64,000 nucleotides of DNA from Parafrankia irregularis (GTDB lineage Bacteria > Actinomycetota > Actinomycetes > Frankiales > Frankiaceae): NCBI RefSeq assembly GCF_001536285.1, contig NZ_FAOZ01000011.1, positions 163,130-227,129 on the forward strand. The letters are read 5' to 3'. Position numbers and translations under genes: made by a program. Under the pieces are notes generated by a model, which was given only the letters and a program-made list of their open reading frames with translations, was not told the DNA's origin and did not search any database. The stretch's first letter is position 1; each line of letters opens with the position of its first letter. Of the stretch, positions 19,735 through 28,787 are shown in pieces.

Positions 19735-20568
19735 GTGAACCCGTCTGCGGCGGGTCGGGCGGAGTCCCCGCCTGACGGCCGCCCCGGCGCGCGCGCAGTA
19801 GCTGCGTCAGGATCCGGGTCCGGGCCTGCGGCCGCGGCGGTGGCCGCAGGTGTGGCGGCGGATGCCGACGCGCTCCGGCGGCATGTGGCCGGCGATCCGG
19901 ATGCGTTCGGGGAGCTGTTCCGCGCGCACGCGGACCGGCTGTGGGCGGTCGCGTTCAACCTGCTGAGCGACGCGGAGGAGGCGGCGGACGCCGTCCAGGA
20001 GGCGATGCTCTCCGCGCACCGCCGGGCCGCCGACTTCCGCGGCGAGGCGGCCGTCGGGACGTGGCTGCACCGCATCGTCACCAACGCGGCCCTCGACCGC
20101 CTGCGCCGCCGGGCGGCGCGCCCGACCGTGCCTCTTCCGTCGTCTCCCGACGGCCTTCCCCGCGAGCCGGTGGACGTCCGCGACGCGATCACCGACCACG
20201 ACGTCCGGCTGGACATCCAGACCGCGCTCGGCATGCTTCCCGTCACACTGCGCGCCCCGGTCGTGCTGGTGGACGTCGAGGGCCGACCGGTCGCCGAGGT
20301 TGCCCAGCTGCTGGATATACCGGTCGGAACGGTTAAAAGCCGCTGCGCGCGGGCCCGGGCCCAACTCGCCGTTCATCTCGGACATCTCGCCCCCGAAAGG
20401 GCACCCCAGACCCCTGGCGGGAACCAGCCGGCGTCCCCTTCCGTCTCAGATGTGGGACGGCGTGACGCGCCGGACGGATCCAAAGGCCAGGCCGCAGGCT
20501 CAGGGGCGGGCGACAACACGAACCCGACCGCCCGCAGGGCCGGTCGACTGACTCGCCGGAGGAGGTGA
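19735..20568 (+). CDS. sigM: ECF RNA polymerase sigma factor (SigM-like)
   Basis: A 277-residue group 4 sigma factor. Region 2 runs over about 45-110 (FGELFRAHADRLWAVAFNLL, DAEEAADAVQEAML), and region 4 about 160-215 (LPVTLRAPVVLVDVEGRPVA, IPVGTVKSRCARARAQL). A disordered head of ~40 and a tail of ~65 residues are extra. GTG at 19735 follows GGGGAGAC. It lies 30 bp after the pseudokinase gene and 6 bp before its anti-sigma factor. The same gene order as sigM-rsmA-trxB2-trxC-cwlM in Mycobacterium supports the symbol. It presumably directs an envelope or redox stress regulon. Confidence 0.88.
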   Translation: MNPSAAGRAESPPDGRPGARAVAASGSGSGPAAAAVAAGVAADADALRRHVAGDPDAFGELFRAHADRLWAVAFNLLSDAEEAADAVQEAMLSAHRRAADFRGEAAVGTWLHRIVTNAALDRLRRRAARPTVPLPSSPDGLPREPVDVRDAITDHDVRLDIQTALGMLPVTLRAPVVLVDVEGRPVAEVAQLLDIPVGTVKSRCARARAQLAVHLGHLAPERAPQTPGGNQPASPSVSDVGRRDAPDGSKGQAAGSGAGDNTNPTARRAGRLTRRRR

Positions 20569-20574
20569 TCGACG

Positions 20575-21987
20575 GTGATGACGGACGAGCACGGCACCCA
20601 GGACTCTGATCCGGGCTGGCACCTCACGGGCCCCGGCGATTCCGATGATTCCGGTTGTTCCGAACTCGCTGACGGTACTGGCGGTATCGGTACCGGCGGG
20701 CCGGGCCAGGCCGGCCAGGGGCGAGCCTGGCGGCGGGACGCCCATCCCGACATCGAGGTGCTCGACGCCTACCTCGACACCCATCCCGATCCACCAGGCC
20801 CCGGCGCATCCCCGGGCGTGACCGCGAGCCGGGTTGACCGCCATCTCCGTTCCTGCGTCGCCTGCCAGGACACGCTGACCGCGCTGCGCCGGGTCCGGGC
20901 CGAACTCGCCCGCCTGGCCAGCATGACGATGCCGGACGACGTCGCCGAACGGATCCAGGCGGCCCTCGCCGCCCGCTCCGGCGCCGCGGCGTCCGCCGGC
21001 AGGCCCGCCGGCCGTCCGCTCGGCACCGACCTCGCTGACGGCCTCGACAACGCCGCTGACGTCCCGGCAGCCGACATCACGCCCGCGGGTATCCGGCGGA
21101 TGAGCTTCGTGGACGGAGCCTCCGGATCCCGGTCCAGACCGGGATCCGGACCCCGGTCCGGATCCCGGCTGCACGGTGCCGGTGGGCGCCGCGGCCGGCC
21201 AGCGGGGAACCGCGGCAGCGGTGCTCGGGACTGGATCTCCATCGCGGCCGCGTGCGTCGCGCTGGTCGCCTTCGGCGCCGCCGTTCTCGCCGTGCGCGGG
21301 CTCACCTCCGGAACCAGCGCGGAGACCACGGCTGACGCCGCCGTCGCCGCTGCCAACCCGGCGGAGGCGGGCACCTTCGGCGCAGCCGCCCAACCGCAGC
21401 GCGAGGCACTGCCCACAGTCGCCTCGTCCGCGGCGAACGAGGCGGCTGCCGCCGGTGGAACGTCGGCTGCCGGCGCTGGCTGGGTGCTCGTCGCCGACAC
21501 CGACAAGGTCCTGCGCCCGGCTGGCGTCGTCGCCCACGGCCAGCAGCTGCTCGCGGGCCAGCTCGCGATGACACGGCTTGCCTGGTCCGCCCTGGGCAGC
21601 CGCTCCGGCGCGACGGAGGCCGCGGCGCCCACGTCCGCCGCCACCGACGGGGCCGCGACCGCCGCTTCCCCTCCTCCATCCGCCGGCGCCGCCTCCGCCG
21701 ACCAGGCCGCCGGTGCCGACCAGGTGTTGGCGACGACGCCTGAGTCGCTGGCCCGGGTTTACGACACTCCGCAGCTACGGATGTGCTACGAAACCCTCTC
21801 CGCGCAGACCGGCGGCTCCGTCATCGCGCTCGACCGGGTGCGTTTCGACGACCAGCAGGCGATCATGCTCGTGCTCTCGGTCGCCGGGCAGCCGACCACC
21901 GCCCACCTTGTCGTCATCGACGCGCACTGCGGATCCGTGCCGATTCCGGGTGCCGTCTGGTACAGCGTGAACGCGAGCCGTGGTTAG
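20575..21987 (+). CDS. Zinc-binding anti-sigma factor for SigM
   Basis: A 470-residue protein. The N-terminal cytoplasmic anti-sigma domain has the ZAS motif H90-x3-C94-x2-C97 (RHLRSCVACQ). A low-complexity linker leads to one transmembrane helix (~219-242; WISIAAACVALVAFGAAVLA) and an extracellular domain of ~220 residues that ends with a conserved-looking segment (LRMCYETLSAQTGGSVIAL). It sits 6 bp after sigM with an AGGAGG in the sigM stop region, so it is co-translated with its target. The HxxxCxxC signature suggests that thiol oxidation could release SigM; the trxB/trxA genes downstream fit a redox circuit, by inference. Confidence 0.85.
   Translation: MMTDEHGTQDSDPGWHLTGPGDSDDSGCSELADGTGGIGTGGPGQAGQGRAWRRDAHPDIEVLDAYLDTHPDPPGPGASPGVTASRVDRHLRSCVACQDTLTALRRVRAELARLASMTMPDDVAERIQAALAARSGAAASAGRPAGRPLGTDLADGLDNAADVPAADITPAGIRRMSFVDGASGSRSRPGSGPRSGSRLHGAGGRRGRPAGNRGSGARDWISIAAACVALVAFGAAVLAVRGLTSGTSAETTADAAVAAANPAEAGTFGAAAQPQREALPTVASSAANEAAAAGGTSAAGAGWVLVADTDKVLRPAGVVAHGQQLLAGQLAMTRLAWSALGSRSGATEAAAPTSAATDGAATAASPPPSAGAASADQAAGADQVLATTPESLARVYDTPQLRMCYETLSAQTGGSVIALDRVRFDDQQAIMLVLSVAGQPTTAHLVVIDAHCGSVPIPGAVWYSVNASRG
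21124..21168. repeat. Nested inverted repeats in the anti-sigma linker
   Basis: GGATCCCGGTC (21124-21134) pairs with GACCGGGATCC (21137-21147). Alternatively CCGGGATCCGGACC (21139-21152) pairs with GGTCCGGATCCCGG (21155-21168). It encodes a Ser/Gly/Arg/Pro linker, so low-complexity coding is a simple explanation. Confidence 0.6.
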
Positions 21988-22254
21988 CGGGTCGAGCGCC
22001 ACCGCACAGCCCGGGCGCCCGGCGGGCGGGTGAGCCGCCAGCCGGACCGGCGTGCCGACGTCACATGTATGTGGCGGGCCGCTGGGATCCACTGCTGGAA
22101 TCAGCGACAGTCGCGCGCGGTTATGCGGGCAGACGTCAGTACCTGAAGGATCTGAAGAACCGCCAGTATCGAAGAACCGAAGAGAAGTCGAACCAAACCA
22201 CGCGAGGCGAGGGACGTCGGCGGCAGACCGTCGGCGATCATGAAGGGAGCGGGT

Positions 22255-23295
22255 GTGGCAGCCCAGGGCAAGGACCAGGCGGTCCCGACCGCCGGGACCG
22301 AACGTTCCGGGGAGCGGGTCCTGGACGTCGTCATCATCGGATCCGGCCCGGCCGGGTACACGGCGGCGATCTACACCGCCCGAGCGAACCTGCGGCCGGT
22401 GGTGTTCGAGGGCGCAGTCACCTCCGGTGGCGCGCTGATGACCACGACCGAGGTCGAGAACTTCCCCGGTTTCCCCGAGGGCATCCAGGGGCCGGAGCTC
22501 ATGGGCAACCTGCGCGCCCAGGCGGAGCGTTTCGGCGCCGAGCTCATCCCCGACGATGTCACCGAGGTCGACCTGACCGCCAACCCGAAGGTGGTCAGGG
22601 TCGGTGAGGAGACCTACCTCACCCGGTCCGTCATCGTCGCCACCGGCTCGGCCTACAAGAAGCTCGGGATCGAGCACGAGGACCGGCTGCTGGGCCGCGG
22701 TGTGTCCGCCTGTGCGACCTGTGACGGCTTCTTCTTCCGGGACCACGACATCGTGGTCGTCGGCGGCGGCGACTCCGCGATGGAGGAGGCGACGTTCCTC
22801 ACCCGGTTCGCGAAGTCGGTGACGATCGTGCATCGGCGCGACAAGCTGCGCGCGAGCGTGATCATGCAGGAGCGCGCCTTCGCCGACCCGAAGATCAGGT
22901 TCCGGTGGAACTCGGAGGTCGCGGAGGTTCTCGGCGACGACAAGTTGACGGGCGTCCGGCTGCGCGACACGGTCACCGGCGAGACCGACGAGATTCCCGT
23001 GACGGGCCTGTTCGTGGCGATTGGCCACACGCCCCGGACAGAGCTGGTCGCCGACCAGCTCGAGCTCGACAAGGAGGGCTACGTCAAGGTGGCCCACCCG
23101 ACCACGGCGACCAACATTCCCGGCGTGTTCGCCTGTGGCGACGTGGTCGACCACACCTACCGCCAGGCGATCACGGCCGCCGGCACCGGCTGCTCGGCGG
23201 CGCTGGACGCCGAGCGCTACATCGCCGGCAGTGAGGGCGTCGCCGACCCGACCGCCGTCGCGGCGCGGGTGCCGGATCCCGCGCTGGCCAGCTGA
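22255..23295 (+). CDS. trxB: Thioredoxin-disulfide reductase
   Basis: A 346-residue FAD/NADPH flavoprotein that reduces thioredoxin. FAD site [20 protein letters not shown]; redox centre ACATCD with C153 and C156; NADPH site [17 protein letters not shown]-terminal FAD contact [23 protein letters not shown] at 22255 is preferred because AAGGGAG lies just before it; an ATG at 22240 is in frame but has no clear ribosome-binding site. It is followed by trxA 215 bp downstream, with a hairpin in between. The set sigM/anti-sigma/trxB/trxA is conserved in actinobacteria. Confidence 0.95.
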   Translation: MAAQGKDQAVPTAGTERSGERVLDVVIIGSGPAGYTAAIYTARANLRPVVFEGAVTSGGALMTTTEVENFPGFPEGIQGPELMGNLRAQAERFGAELIPDDVTEVDLTANPKVVRVGEETYLTRSVIVATGSAYKKLGIEHEDRLLGRGVSACATCDGFFFRDHDIVVVGGGDSAMEEATFLTRFAKSVTIVHRRDKLRASVIMQERAFADPKIRFRWNSEVAEVLGDDKLTGVRLRDTVTGETDEIPVTGLFVAIGHTPRTELVADQLELDKEGYVKVAHPTTATNIPGVFACGDVVDHTYRQAITAAGTGCSAALDAERYIAGSEGVADPTAVAARVPDPALAS

Positions 23296-23344
23296 ACCGG
23301 GCTGGCCACCAGGCCCGGGCTGGCCGCTCGGAAGGGCGGGCCAT

Positions 23345-23376
23345 CCGGGCGGCGGAGTACCCCATCCGCCCGGTTT
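23345..23376 (+). terminator. Possible terminator after trxB
   Basis: Arms CCGGGCGG (23345-23352) and CCGCCCGG (23366-23373) around a 13-nt loop, followed by TTT. It lies 50 bp past the trxB stop and may attenuate read-through to trxA. Confidence 0.45.
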
Positions 23377-23510
23377 AGCCAGACAATTGGCTGGCCGACG
23401 GGGGAGGAGCGCCACCCCCGTCGAGCAGCAGGCAGGCCGCCAGCTACCGGCGGCCGCCACACCCAGGCAGCAAAGACAGCGAAGACCAGGAACGACCCGA
23501 GGAGAACCCC

Positions 23511-23837
23511 ATGGCAGGTGCAACCGGTGTGGTGACGGACGACACGTTCGCCACCGAGGTACTGAAGAGCGACAAGCCGGTGCTGGTCGACTTCTGGGCC
23601 GAGTGGTGCGGCCCGTGCAAGATGGTCGCCCCGGTGCTCGAGGAGATCGCCAAGGAGCACGGCGAGAAGCTGCGGATCGTCAAGCTCAACATCGACGAGA
23701 ACCCGCAGGTCGCCCGCGAGTACCAGATCATGTCGATTCCGACCATGGCGGTGTTCGTCAACGGCGAGGTCGACCGGACCATCGTCGGGGCGAAGCCGAA
23801 GGCGGCGCTGCTGCGCGATCTGGCGGCCTACGTCTGA
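23511..23837 (+). CDS. trxA: Thioredoxin
   Basis: A 108-residue thioredoxin of standard length with active site WCGPCK (C33 and C36) and the cis-proline loop [11 protein letters not shown]. It is reduced by TrxB upstream and supplies electrons to disulfide substrates in the cytoplasm. The ATG is preceded by GAGGAG at 23500-23505. A strong 16-bp hairpin follows about 95 bp after the stop. Confidence 0.96.
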   Translation: MAGATGVVTDDTFATEVLKSDKPVLVDFWAEWCGPCKMVAPVLEEIAKEHGEKLRIVKLNIDENPQVAREYQIMSIPTMAVFVNGEVDRTIVGAKPKAALLRDLAAYV

Positions 23838-24371
23838 GCAGTGCCTCGCCGCGCCGCTTCGCCGCGGGCATGACGGTTCCGCGGAGCCGTTGATCCCGCG
23901 TCAGCAGCAACACCGGCACGCACCGGCCGCACCAACAGCAACGGCCCGTTCCCTGTGGAGCGGGCCGTTGCTGTTGCGGCAGGTTCCGCGACCACAGGTG
24001 ACATCCTCGGCACTCCTGGTGGACGCAGCCCGCCACCGGAGGCGGCCCGGACCAGCAAGCGCCCTCCACGGGGCTGTACGGGCCGTGGACATGATCGATT
24101 GACGGATGCAGCCCGGTACCTGGGCCCGGCCCGTTACCCTTGCTCACGGCCGGTAACAGGCAGCCGTCACACCGCGCGGACGGCGTCACGTGGGCCGGCG
24201 ATTCCGTCGCGGGCCGGCGAAAGCCGTCGCGGAGCGGGAAAACCGGACGTTGGGGATCGCAGCCCTCGCGGACCAGCGGCGATGCCCTAATCTGATGGCG
24301 GGATTCGGCGGCCGAACCGGTTCGACGCTGGTTGACGGTTCGATGAACGCACATTCGAAAGGTGCTCATTC
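23838..24371. other. Intergenic region between trxA and the cwlM-like gene
   Basis: This 534-bp stretch holds the 16-bp terminator hairpin at 23933-23976. The remainder shows no gene; it must carry the promoter of the amidase-like gene. Confidence 0.5.
23933..23976 (+). terminator. Strong terminator hairpin after trxA
   Basis: Perfect 16-bp arms CAACAGCAACGGCCCG (23933-23948) and CGGGCCGTTGCTGTTG (23961-23976), 12-nt loop, no T run. Confidence 0.75.
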
Positions 24372-25640
24372 GTGAAGCTGCTGCGCCTTGGTGACCGTGA
24401 TCCCTCCGTAGCCGAGGCACGGGCAGCTTTCATCCACCTCGGTTTCCTGCCGGTCGCACCACGCCAGGCCGCCGTGGCGGACAACGCGCCTGTCACCGCG
24501 ACCGGGCCGGCCACCGCTACCACCGCCGGGGCCGTCACGCCTGCGGAGCCTGACGGGCAGACCTCGGCCACCGAGGCGGAGCGGTCAGCCGCAGAGACCG
24601 AGCCGGCTGTGACGGCTGATCTGTTCGACCGCGAGCTCGACAACGCGGTCCGGGCATTTCAGCAGAGCCGGGGGCTCTCCGTCGACGGCATCATCGGCCC
24701 CGACACGTTCCGGGCCATCGAGGAGGCTCGTCGCCGCCTGGGTGACCGGCTCCTCTACTTCAGCGTGACGCACCCCTTCGTCGGCGACGACGTCACCGCG
24801 TTGCAGGAGCGCCTGTCGAACATGGGCTTCGACGTCGGCCGCGCCGACGGAATCTTCGGCGCCCGCACCGACGTCGCCGTCCGCGACTTCCAGCGCAACC
24901 GCGGGCTCGACCCGGACGGCCTGTGCGGCCCGCGGACGCTTCGTGAGCTCAAGCGGCTGGAGCGCACCGTCACCGGCGGCCGCCAGGACGTCCTGCGCGA
25001 GTCGGTGCGTCTACTGGCCCGTGGGCCGTCCCTGCTCGGCATGGTCGTCGCGATCGACCCCGGCCATGGCGGCGACGACCCCGGTGTGACGAGCGGTCCG
25101 CTGTGCGAGCGCGATCTGATGGCGGATCTGGCGTCCCGGCTGGAGGCGCGCCTGCTCGCCTCCGGGCTCGAGGCGCATCTGGTCCATGGCCCACACGAGT
25201 CTCCGTCCGAGGCGGAGCGCGCCGCCCGCGCGAACGAGATCGGCGCCGACCTCCTCGTCTCGCTACACGTCGACGCGAGCGGCTCGATCCAGGCACAGGG
25301 CGTCTCGACCTACTACTACGGGCACGCGCGCGGGTCGTCGGCCGTCGGTGAGCGCTTCGCCCTGCTGGTCCAGCGAGAGATCATCTCTCGGACCGACATG
25401 GTCGACTGCCGGGCCCACCCCAAGACCTGGGAGCTGCTACGCCGTACCCGCATGCCCGCGGTGCAGATCGATCTCGGCTATCTCACCAACGCCCACGACG
25501 TGGCCGCCCTGGCGTCCACCGAGTTCCGGGCCGCGGTGGCGGAGGCACTGCTCGCCGCCACGCAGCGGCTGTTCCTCCCGCCGGAGCAGGACCCGCCGAC
25601 GGGCCAGCTGCGGGTGCCACGCATCGCGGCCCGAACCTGA
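24372..25640 (+). CDS. cwlM: CwlM-like peptidoglycan-binding/amidase-fold protein
   Basis: A 422-residue protein with no signal peptide. Two PG_binding_1 repeats (about 85-125, AFQQSRGLSVDGIIGPDTF, and 150-195, FQRNRGLDPDGLCGPRTL) precede an Amidase_3 fold (from about 223). Zinc-site histidines are seen in IDPGHGGDDPG and SLHVDAS. The position normally holding the catalytic Glu reads QIDLGYLTN, with Asp. Cytoplasmic location plus this change recall mycobacterial CwlM (Rv3915, same place after trxC), which activates MurA rather than cleaving peptidoglycan; this is inference by homology and synteny. GTG at 24372 is preceded by GAAAGGTG. Confidence 0.85.
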   Translation: MKLLRLGDRDPSVAEARAAFIHLGFLPVAPRQAAVADNAPVTATGPATATTAGAVTPAEPDGQTSATEAERSAAETEPAVTADLFDRELDNAVRAFQQSRGLSVDGIIGPDTFRAIEEARRRLGDRLLYFSVTHPFVGDDVTALQERLSNMGFDVGRADGIFGARTDVAVRDFQRNRGLDPDGLCGPRTLRELKRLERTVTGGRQDVLRESVRLLARGPSLLGMVVAIDPGHGGDDPGVTSGPLCERDLMADLASRLEARLLASGLEAHLVHGPHESPSEAERAARANEIGADLLVSLHVDASGSIQAQGVSTYYYGHARGSSAVGERFALLVQREIISRTDMVDCRAHPKTWELLRRTRMPAVQIDLGYLTNAHDVAALASTEFRAAVAEALLAATQRLFLPPEQDPPTGQLRVPRIAART

Positions 25641-25686
25641 CCGACGGGCCCCGGAACGCGCCGCAGCCGGGTGAGCGGCGGACCGA

Positions 25687-25732
25687 GGATCTGAGGATTG
25701 TCGTCGTCCTGCCGACCACGATCCTCAGATCC
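25687..25732. repeat. Palindrome family, copy 3
   Basis: 20-bp arms at 25687-25706 and 25713-25732, loop TCCTGC; outer GGATCTGAGGAT pairs perfectly with ATCCTCAGATCC, with mismatches in the inner part. It lies 46 bp past the cwlM-like stop. Confidence 0.75.
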
Positions 25733-26084
25733 TTGTCCGGCGGCGGCGACACCCCGGCGGCGGCCCGTGGCGGGCCACCACACAGAACCCACCCGCTCCG
25801 CGGCGACTCCCCCTGCTCGGCTGCCCCGCCGACTTCGCCGTTCGACCACTTCGCCGTTCGTCCGCTTCGCCGCGCTGCCGATCGTGCCGCTCCGCCCCAC
25901 CCGAACCGTCCCACCCGACACCGCTCTGCTGCCCGACACCCCTCGGCGGCCCCGCCGCCGCTCCGCTGCTCAGCGCCTATTTCCAGCGCTCGGCGCCACC
26001 CCCGAATCGCGCCGCCGCCGGGTATCGGACGCCGCTCCCCTGCAACGCACGCCGTGCCTCGGTCCGCAACGCCCACCCGGCAAA

Positions 26085-26098
26085 GTTTCACGTGGAAC
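26085..26098. promoter_or_regulatory. parS site upstream of the GNAT gene
   Basis: GTTTCACGTGGAAC, a near-perfect 14-bp palindrome matching the bacterial parS core (GTTTCACGTGAAAC type). It is about 2.7 kb from parB, and origin-proximal clustering of parS is expected. Confidence 0.85.
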
Positions 26099-26209
26099 AC
26101 CTCACGGCGTGCCCGTCGCCATCAATGCCGGCGGGCGTCCTAGGCTGTCGGAAGTAAGCGATAGTTCCGGCCGGACAAGGCTGTCCGAACCGCTGGGAGG
26201 CGTAGCTCG

Positions 26210-26851
26210 ATGAGTCGACGGATCGCGAACATCACGCTCGACAACATCGACGACATACCGCTTCCATGTCGGCGATGCGTCTTCTGGGAACTCGATCCAG
26301 TCGCCCGCAGCCGCGCGGAAGAGGCCGGCGCGACGGACATCGAGAAGGAAGCCTGGGTCTCCGCCGCCCTCCTCGAATGGGGCAGCTGCGGAAAAATCGC
26401 TTATGTCGACGACGTCCCGGCCGGCTTTGTGATGTTCGCGCCGCCGGCGCACGTACCCCGCTCGGTGGCGTTTCCGACCAGTCCGGTCAGCCCGGACGCG
26501 GTGTTGCTGATGACGGCCCAGATCGTCGAGGAGTTCACCGGCCAGGGTCTGGGCCGGGTGCTCGTCCAGGCGGTCGCGAAGGAGATCACCCGACGCGGCT
26601 ACCGGGCGATCGAGGCCTTCGGGGATCTGAAGGGTTCCGACACCCGCTGCGTGGTGCCAGCCGACTACCTGCTCGCCGTCGGGTTCAAGACCGTCCGGCC
26701 GCATCATCGCTGGCCCCGCCTGCGCCTGGAGGTCAAGAACGCGGTGAGCTGGCGGGAGGATGTCGAGGTGGCCCTGGAGCGCCTCCTGGGGTCCATGAGT
26801 CCCGAAGGCGTGCTACGCGGCCAGGTGAATCCCGTCCCCGGGGCGATCTGA
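26210..26851 (+). CDS. GNAT family N-acetyltransferase
   Basis: A 213-residue protein with an acetyl-CoA binding segment (QIVEEFTGQGLGRVLVQAVA, about 103-125) and a central PAGFVMFAPPAHVPR strand typical of a GNAT fold. The N-terminal CRRCVFWELD is conserved in an actinobacterial subfamily found beside parAB. GGGAGG at 26195-26200 precedes the ATG. Substrate unknown. It is convergent with parB; an IS200/IS605-type element has inserted between them. Confidence 0.85.
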   Translation: MSRRIANITLDNIDDIPLPCRRCVFWELDPVARSRAEEAGATDIEKEAWVSAALLEWGSCGKIAYVDDVPAGFVMFAPPAHVPRSVAFPTSPVSPDAVLLMTAQIVEEFTGQGLGRVLVQAVAKEITRRGYRAIEAFGDLKGSDTRCVVPADYLLAVGFKTVRPHHRWPRLRLEVKNAVSWREDVEVALERLLGSMSPEGVLRGQVNPVPGAI

Positions 26852-26985
26852 GCCGACTGCCGCCGCCCGTCAGGGCCGGCGTCCCGCGTGGCCCAGCGTG
26901 GGCGGGCCGCTCGGAGTCTCGTGGCCGAATCCGGTCCAGCCGGGATCCGGGCCGAGGTGCTCACCGGAGGAACGTAGCGCGCAAG

Positions 26986-27005
26986 CCCCGTCCTTCAGGG
27001 CGGGG
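26986..27005. repeat. IS605 left-end hairpin
   Basis: CCCCGTCCTTCAGGGCGGGG folds into a short stem with a TTCA-containing loop. It directly abuts the tnpA stop and is identical to the copy at 27813. Confidence 0.85.
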
Positions 27006-27431
27006 TCAGCGCATCGGGGCTGGTCTTCGCTGCCCTTCGATGTACTCGCGCGACAGCGCGATGCGGGCTCCACCGGTGGAGCCCGCGAAGTACGACAGTG
27101 ACCTGAAACGCCCCCGCATCGAGGCGTGGTTCACCCGGCCGGTGAACTCGGCCCGTGGCATCCACCCGGGCACGCCCTTCAGGGAGTTCACGAGCGCGGA
27201 CACGGCGACCTTCGGTGGGTGTTCGACCAGCAGGTGCGCGTGGTCGTCTTCGCCGTTGAACGCGACCAGGCGGGCGCCGAAGTCGGCGCACACGTCGCGC
27301 ATCGTCCGTTCGCAGGCGTCGAGCATCGCCTCATCGAACACGCCACGCCGGTACTTCGTCACGAAGACCACGTGGACGTGAAGTACGGAAACCACATGCC
27401 TACCACGCCGATAGTCGTCGGAGATGTCCAT
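27006..27431 (-). CDS. tnpA: IS200/IS605 Y1 (HUH) transposase TnpA
   Basis: A 141-residue single-strand transposase. HUH motif DDHAHLLVEHP gives H64 and H66, and the nucleophile Tyr114 lies in RSLSYFAGSTGG. Family landmarks VTKYRRGVF and ALSREYIEGQ are present. Length is normal and the frame intact, so it may be active, able to move this element and hairpin-flanked relatives. It is divergent from the tnpB remnant. Confidence 0.93.
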   Translation of the reverse strand: MDISDDYRRGRHVVSVLHVHVVFVTKYRRGVFDEAMLDACERTMRDVCADFGARLVAFNGEDDHAHLLVEHPPKVAVSALVNSLKGVPGWMPRAEFTGRVNHASMRGRFRSLSYFAGSTGGARIALSREYIEGQRRPAPMR

Positions 27432-27440
27432 AGGCCAAGC

Positions 27441-27796
27441 ATGATCGGTGGTATGCCGATCGTGCGGTACCGCTACCGGGCCTATCCCGAACCGGGGCCA
27501 GGTTCAGGCGCTCGCGCGGGCGTTCGGCTGCGCCCGGGTCGTGTTCAACGAAGGTCTGCTCGGTCTGTGGGGTGAAGGACGGGCCGAAACCGCTGGCGGT
27601 CAGGGAGTGGACCTGCCCGGCCTGTGGTGCCAACCACGATCGTGATCTGAACGCGGCTCGGAGCATTCTGTTCGAGGGCCGTCGGATCGTCCCCGCCGGG
27701 CGGGCGGAGACGGGAAACGCCTGTGGAGCCGATGTAAGGCCCGGACCTGTCCGGGCGGTTGGCGTCGAAGCAGGAACCCAGCGAGGTGCCGCGTGA
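27441..27796 (+). pseudogene. tnpB: TnpB remnant with frameshift and internal deletion
   Basis: It starts as TnpB ([15 protein letters not shown]), shifts frame at the GGGGCC run near 27500 where [18 protein letters not shown] continues, then jumps to the C-terminal zinc-finger part in another frame ([19 protein letters not shown], then [13 protein letters not shown]). The whole middle with the first RuvC motifs is missing, leaving about 100 of some 400 codons. It is therefore not a functional RNA-guided nuclease. The 3' end and the right-end hairpin, where the guide RNA of such elements is made, survive. Confidence 0.85.
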
Positions 27797-27812
27797 GCGG
27801 CACGGTAGGAAT

Positions 27813-27832
27813 CCCCGTCCTTCAGGGCGGGG
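27813..27832. repeat. IS605 right-end hairpin
   Basis: Second copy of CCCCGTCCTTCAGGGCGGGG, in the same orientation as the left one. In intact elements this zone overlaps the 3' end of the TnpB guide RNA. Confidence 0.85.
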
Positions 27833-27863
27833 AGGACGTCAATCCGAGGGCCCCCGTCAACAG

Positions 27864-28787
27864 TCAGGAGATCGTCGAGTCGGGGGACATGGCCTCGACG
27901 ATGCGTTCAAGGTCTTCCAGCGTGGCGAACTCAACGGTGATCCGGCCCTTGTTGCGGCCCATGTCCACCTTGACCCGGGTCTCCAGCCGGTCGGCGAGCC
28001 GATCGGCGATCTGGGTCAGCGCCGGGACAGGGGAGCGCGGCTTGCGCGGAGCACGCTTGCGCGGCCCTTCCTCGCCGAGAGCCACGATCTCCTCGACCGC
28101 CCGGACGGACAGGCCCTCCGCGACGATCCGGGTCGCCAGCCGATCCTGGGCATCGGCGTCGTCCAGGGAGAGCAGTGCGCGGGCGTGCCCGGCCGACAGC
28201 ACCCCGGCCGCGACCCGCCGCTGGACCGCCGGCGGCAGGCCCAGCAGGCGGATGGTGTTCGTGACGTGCGAACGGGAACGCCCCAGCCGGCCGGCGAGCT
28301 CCTCGTGGGTCGCGCCGAAGTCCCGCAGCAGCTGCTCGTAGGCAGCCGCTTCCTCCAGCGGATTGAGCTGCTGGCGATGCAGGTTCTCCAGGAGCGCGTC
28401 GCGCAGCATGGCGTCGTCCGCGGTCTCCCGCACGATGGCGGGGACCTGGTCGAGCCCGGCCAGCCTCGACGCGCGCCAACGACGCTCGCCCATGACGAGC
28501 TCGTACCGGCCTGGAAGCAGCTCACGCACCACGATCGGCTGCAGCAGGCCTACTTCCTTGAGGCTCTCTGCCAGCTCCGCCAGCGCGTCCTCGTCGAAGT
28601 GGTTGCGAGGCTGGCGCGGGTTGGGTGTGACCGAGTCGAGCGGGATCTCGCGGAAGACCGCCCCCGCCACCGGAGCGGGGGCGTAGCCGCGGTCGGCGGA
28701 CATCGACTGGTAGGCGTCCGCGCTGTCGGCGGCCGCGGGGATGAGCGCTCCGAGCCCACGGCCGAGGCCGCCTCGCCGCGCTGTCAT
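27864..28787 (-). CDS. parB: Chromosome partitioning protein ParB
   Basis: A 307-residue CTP-dependent DNA clamp loading at parS. The N-terminal segment [17 protein letters not shown] is the ParA-activating head. The ParB/Srx domain runs over ~60-150 ([24 protein letters not shown]). A helix-turn-helix follows ([20 protein letters not shown]), then a C-terminal dimerisation domain (~260-307). The ATG overlaps the parA stop (ATGA, 28784-28787), showing translational coupling. It spreads from the parS sites found nearby to organise the origin. Confidence 0.96.
   Translation of the reverse strand: MTARRGGLGRGLGALIPAAADSADAYQSMSADRGYAPAPVAGAVFREIPLDSVTPNPRQPRNHFDEDALAELAESLKEVGLLQPIVVRELLPGRYELVMGERRWRASRLAGLDQVPAIVRETADDAMLRDALLENLHRQQLNPLEEAAAYEQLLRDFGATHEELAGRLGRSRSHVTNTIRLLGLPPAVQRRVAAGVLSAGHARALLSLDDADAQDRLATRIVAEGLSVRAVEEIVALGEEGPRKRAPRKPRSPVPALTQIADRLADRLETRVKVDMGRNKGRITVEFATLEDLERIVEAMSPDSTIS

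Larger units (their letters stand above)
25641..26209. other. Intergenic region with palindrome copy 3 and a parS site
   Basis: This 569-bp stretch has the palindrome at 25687-25732, a Cys-poor Arg/Pro-rich pseudo-coding stretch without start signals, and a parS-like site at 26085. No gene is seen. Confidence 0.5.
26981..27842. mobile_element. IS200/IS605-type insertion sequence, divergent tnpA and degenerate tnpB
   Basis: Bounded by two copies of the same 20-bp subterminal hairpin (26986-27005 and 27813-27832). Inside are an intact Y1 transposase gene on the minus strand and a frameshifted, internally deleted tnpB on the plus strand. Exact ends cannot be set because this family makes no target duplication. 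It lies between the GNAT gene and parB. Confidence 0.85.
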
